40,700 bases of DNA, from positions 1,611,391 through 1,652,090 of the forward strand of contig NZ_KE387023.1 in NCBI RefSeq assembly GCF_000430045.1, in the 5' to 3' direction. This DNA comes from Calidithermus chliarophilus DSM 9957 (lineage in GTDB: Bacteria; Deinococcota; Deinococci; Deinococcales; Thermaceae). Below the pieces are notes generated by a model, which was given only the letters and a program-made list of their open reading frames with translations, had not been told where the DNA came from and ran no database searches. Position 1 is the stretch's first letter. Each line of letters opens with the position of its first letter. This document shows, in pieces, positions 38,086-40,700 of the stretch. The translations under genes were made by a program, and so were the position numbers.

Positions 38086-38469
38086 TCGCCCTGTTTCAAT
38101 GAATCGCCACCACAGCAGCAGGCCCACGAAGCTGGCCCAGAAGAAGTAGGGGCCGATGCGGTCGGGGGGTTGTGCGAGGCTTTGCCGCAGCCAGCCGCCG
38201 GGCTCGAGGCCGCTGACGGCGTAGAGGATTAAGGCGGTGAGGAGGCCGTAGATCGAGTGCAGCCAGGCTGAGCCGCCGCTGACGAAGAAGCGCAGCAGCA
38301 GCTCGAGCACGAAACCCGCTATCGCCAGCGCGGCCACAGCCTTGAAGAAACGGAACTGCCACGCGGCGGGCTCGCGCACCAGCAGGGGCAGGCTCAGCAG
38401 CGCGCTGATCGCCAGGACGGGCAGCAGCAGGAGCACCAGCAGGTCGCGCAGGAGGAACACGGCTTCCAT
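38083..38469 (-). CDS. Small integral membrane protein, uncharacterised
   Basis: The 128-residue product has about four hydrophobic helices: VFLLRDLLVLLLLPVLAISA, AVAALAIAGFVLELLLRFF, WLHSIYGLLTALILYAV and PYFFWASFVGLLLWW. I do not recognise it. It is a single gene between two heptad islands. ATG 38469 lies six bases after TAGATT (38476-38481), again leaderless in style. Its stop overlaps the end of island K. Confidence 0.7.
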   Translation of the reverse strand: MEAVFLLRDLLVLLLLPVLAISALLSLPLLVREPAAWQFRFFKAVAALAIAGFVLELLLRFFVSGGSAWLHSIYGLLTALILYAVSGLEPGGWLRQSLAQPPDRIGPYFFWASFVGLLLWWRFIETGR

Positions 38470-38475
38470 AGGCCT

Positions 38476-38481
38476 AATCTA
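38476..38481 (-). promoter_or_regulatory. Leaderless -10 (TAGATT) before membrane-protein gene
   Basis: Minus strand TAGATT, AGGCCT, ATG. Six-base spacing and no Shine-Dalgarno. Island L begins two bases upstream. Confidence 0.5.
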
Positions 38482-38482
38482 C

Positions 38483-38713
38483 GCTAGAAGCTGAACGCTG
38501 AACGCCGATTGCTGATAGCTGATAGCCGGGCGTGGGTCGTACGTCTTACGTCGCACGCGAGACGCCAAACGCTAAACGCCTTTTCTTCACCCCCCTTAAC
38601 AAGGGGGGCCAGGGGGGATACCCCCTCCCCGCGCGGGGAGGGTTGGGGAGGGGTTCCCACGAGCCACTAGTTCGTTGCTGGCGGCTGACGGCTACCTGCT
38701 TCCCCCCGGCCCT
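38483..38713 (+). repeat. Heptad island L
   Basis: Fourteen 7-mers in register (38,483-38,580): GCTAGAA, GCTGAAC, GCTGAAC, GCCGATT, GCTGATA, GCTGATA, GCCGGGC, GTGGGTC, GTACGTC, TTACGTC, GCACGCG, AGACGCC, AAACGCT, AAACGCC. Then the CCCCCCTTAAC-AAGGGGGG hairpin, a CCCTCCCCGCG-type palindrome, four G-runs at 38,635-38,653 and closing words GCTGACG, GCTACCT, GCTTCCC. Same order as islands F and K. Confidence 0.92.
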
Positions 38714-38717
38714 CAGC

Positions 38718-40319
38718 TCACAGCGGGGGCGGGCGGCGTGTGTCCAGGCGCTCTGAGATTGCCTGTGCCAGGGAGATGAGGTGGGCGTCCTCGAGCAGGT
38801 CTCCTACCAGCGAAACCCCCACCGGCTCGCCGGAGTCGCGGTAGCCGGCCGGGAAGTTGAGCACGGGGAAGCCGGAGGTCGAGGTGTAGAGCGAGAGGCT
38901 GTTGCTCACCGTCACGAGCAGCGAAACCCCGTTCTGGCTCATCAGGTCGCGCAGCGTCGCCATGCCCGTCCTGCGGTTGTGCTCGACCAGGGCGCGGTAA
39001 TCCTCGGCGCTCATGGGCTCGGCCTGGGAGGCCTGCAGCAGGTCCTGGCCGTAGGGGGCGGCGGCCGGGTTCTGGGCGTTGAAGGCGATGACCTGCTCGA
39101 GGCTTCGGACCGGGGCGCCGGTGGCCTCGAGGTAGGCGTTCACGCCCTGGCGCAGGCCGTAGCGCAGCACCGGCAGTATCTCGATCTTGGCTTCGGGGAA
39201 GGGTACGGGCACCAGCTTGGCCCCCAGTTCGCCCAAGGCCCGGGCGACGCGCTCGAGCACGGGAACGTCGCCCTCGCGCTGGACGTGCTGCACCCAGCCC
39301 ACCCGCACGCCCCGCAGCGAGAGGGGGGCCGGGGCCCTGGCGAACTCCCCGACCCTGGGGTGCAGCGCCCGCTGGGTGAGGGGGTCGTTGAGGTCGTGGG
39401 CAGCCAGGACGCTCATGAGCACGGCGAGGTCGGTGGCGTTCTTGGTGAGGGGGCCGGCGGTGTCCTGCGCGTCGGTGATGGGGATGATGCGGTCGCGGCT
39501 GACCAGGCCCAGGGTGGGCTTGAGGGTGAAGAGGCTGTTCTGGGCCGCCGGGTAGACCAGCGAGCCCGAGGTCTCGCTGCCGACCCCCGCCACCGCCAGG
39601 TTGGCCGCCACCGCCGCGGCCGTGCCGCTGCTGCTGCCCCCGACGTCGAAGGGGCCGTAAGGGTTGCGGGTGTGGCCCCCGAGGGCGCTGAAGCCGTTGA
39701 CCGAGGTGCTGGTCATGAAGTTGGCCCACTCCGAGAGGTTGTTCTTGCCCAGGATCACGGCGCCGGCCTCGAGCAGCCTCCGGGTCACGAAGGCGTCGCG
39801 GTCGGCGACGGCCTCGCGCAGGGCGGCGGCCCCGGCGGTGGTGTGCATGGGGGTAGCGGTGGCGATGTTGTCCTTGAGGCTTATGGGGATGCCGTGGAGG
39901 GGACCGCGCAGGCGGCCCTGCCGGCGCTCGAGGTCGAGGGCGCGGGCTTGCTCGAGCGCCAGGGGGTTGAGCTCGAGGTAGGCGCCCAGCCGGTCGTTGT
40001 AGCGGCGGATGCGCCCGAGGTAGAAGAGCGTGAGCTGTTCGGAGCTCGCCTCGCCGCGCTGCAGGGCGGCCTGGAGTTCGGGGATGCTCGAGGATTGGGT
40101 GAGGGCCTCGAGGCGCTCGAGGAGGGAGGGCTCGAGGGGGGCCAGGGCTTCCTCGAAGGGGGAAAAGTCCAGCTTCCGCCGTAGCGGGTATTCGTGCCGA
40201 GCCGTCTGCTCCTGCACCTGCCGGGCGACAAAGCTTTCCCAGTCGCGCTTGGGGCTGCTGGGTTTGTCGGCCTGTCCGGCTTGGGCGGCCGGGGCCGAAG
40301 GGGAGGATTGTTGGCTCAT
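38718..40319 (-). CDS. Amidase-signature family hydrolase
   Basis: The product (533 residues from ATG 40319) has the Ser-cisSer-Lys triad of amidase-signature enzymes: K149 (GIPISLKDN), cis-Ser 230 in GGSSSG, and nucleophile S253 in GSETSGSLVYPA. The order and long C-terminal part resemble peptide amidases and related amidases rather than GatA, but substrate is not determined. The N-terminal 25 residues are Ser/Ala/Pro-rich without a clear signal peptide. The stop lies in repeat-like sequence (GCTGTGAGCTGAG). Confidence 0.9.
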   Translation of the reverse strand: MSQQSSPSAPAAQAGQADKPSSPKRDWESFVARQVQEQTARHEYPLRRKLDFSPFEEALAPLEPSLLERLEALTQSSSIPELQAALQRGEASSEQLTLFYLGRIRRYNDRLGAYLELNPLALEQARALDLERRQGRLRGPLHGIPISLKDNIATATPMHTTAGAAALREAVADRDAFVTRRLLEAGAVILGKNNLSEWANFMTSTSVNGFSALGGHTRNPYGPFDVGGSSSGTAAAVAANLAVAGVGSETSGSLVYPAAQNSLFTLKPTLGLVSRDRIIPITDAQDTAGPLTKNATDLAVLMSVLAAHDLNDPLTQRALHPRVGEFARAPAPLSLRGVRVGWVQHVQREGDVPVLERVARALGELGAKLVPVPFPEAKIEILPVLRYGLRQGVNAYLEATGAPVRSLEQVIAFNAQNPAAAPYGQDLLQASQAEPMSAEDYRALVEHNRRTGMATLRDLMSQNGVSLLVTVSNSLSLYTSTSGFPVLNFPAGYRDSGEPVGVSLVGDLLEDAHLISLAQAISERLDTRRPPPL

Positions 40320-40700
40320 GACGCCCCACACTATCAGACCGGCCGGTGCGATGCTTGTAGACGGAGCTCTTTCTTTTCCCTCCTTGTTGGTGGAGGAGGG
40401 GCCGGTTTGCGGTGCTTCGATTTGGTGTCCCCCGCTCCGCCGTCAGGGGCCGGAGGGGGAGGCCATTCCACGTGGCGAGGGCATCGCGGTACGCGGTACG
40501 CGATCCGGCATACGCCGGAAACCTGCTCCCCCTGGCGGCCCCCGAGGGACTCCAGGTTACCGGCAAGGCCGGTATGGCCTGCGGCCACCCCCTAGCAGAC
40601 ATGCCGCCGGGCCTCAGTGCCCGCGTACGCGGGGGTGCGGGCCGCACCTTGACCCGGCGGCGTGCCCGGCTGCGCCACCCCGCCCACCCCCTCCCGCGTG
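40320..40700. other. Unassigned end of window
   Basis: No convincing gene. Short heptad-like words (GCATCGC, GGTACGC twice, GATCCGG, CATACGC) lie at 40,491-40,525. Small stems include CCGGC/GCCGG near 40,506-40,519 and ACCGGC/GCCGGT near 40,559-40,573. The last 100 bases are very GC-rich and could be the start or end of a gene that continues beyond the window. Confidence 0.35.

Noticed and set aside
40334-40647. Protein gene at the window end
   Set aside because: Open frames exist on the minus strand, but composition is repetitive and there is no ribosome site or family pattern.

Overview
The window is GC-rich chromosomal DNA from a member of the Thermaceae (Deinococcus-Thermus), most like Meiothermus or Calidithermus rather than Thermus itself. 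The reasons are the Thermus-like ribosomal proteins, an SdrP-type CRP/FNR regulator, an aqualysin I-type protease, very frequent CTCGAG in coding DNA, and many start codons that sit directly behind a TANNNT motif (leaderless style). Two ribosomal proteins, S14 and S4, lack the zinc ligands of their Thermus thermophilus counterparts, which argues against Thermus proper.

Positions 1-11,918 hold the S10-spc-alpha ribosomal supercluster on the plus strand: rpsC (3' end), rplP, rpmC, rpsQ, rplN, rplX, rplE, rpsN, rpsH, rplF, rplR, rpsE, rpmD, rplO, secY, adk, map, infA, rpmJ, rpsM, rpsK, rpsD, rpoA, rplQ, then a clear intrinsic terminator. Gene order is canonical, but several spacers are long and full of stem-loops, and one carries a good internal promoter.

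Positions 11,937-40,700 are ordinary accessory chromosome: trmB, a MalY/PatB-type aminotransferase, a GNAT enzyme, an outer-membrane-like lipoprotein, a SnoaL-like protein, an SPFH protein, a sugar-type ABC importer lacking its ATPase gene (binding protein and two permeases), an ATGA-coupled minus-strand operon (nif3-like, a foreign AT-rich DUF3800 gene, tmk, glutaminyl cyclase), murE divergent from sdrP, a ferredoxin/flavodoxin-NADP reductase, Nudix and DUF402 genes, a zinc-ribbon protein, an orphan NarL-type regulator, two DinB-like genes, gyrB, a secreted subtilase, two uncharacterised genes and an amidase.

The most striking signal is not a gene. Nearly every intergenic gap from about 11.9 kb onward, and at least two spacers inside the ribosomal cluster, is built of degenerate tandem 7-bp words (for example GCTGATA, GTCGATA, GTACGTC, AAACGCA, GCTTCCC) that stay in one 7-nt register for up to 25 units while the word changes. 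The larger islands share a module order and carry two GC hairpins and a candidate G-quadruplex. They resemble the heptanucleotide STRR repeats of filamentous cyanobacteria. I do not know of a description in Thermaceae, but I could not search. A second candidate novelty is a Pho-box-like promoter followed about 220 nt later by an intrinsic terminator with no gene between them (29,410-29,670), a possible small RNA.
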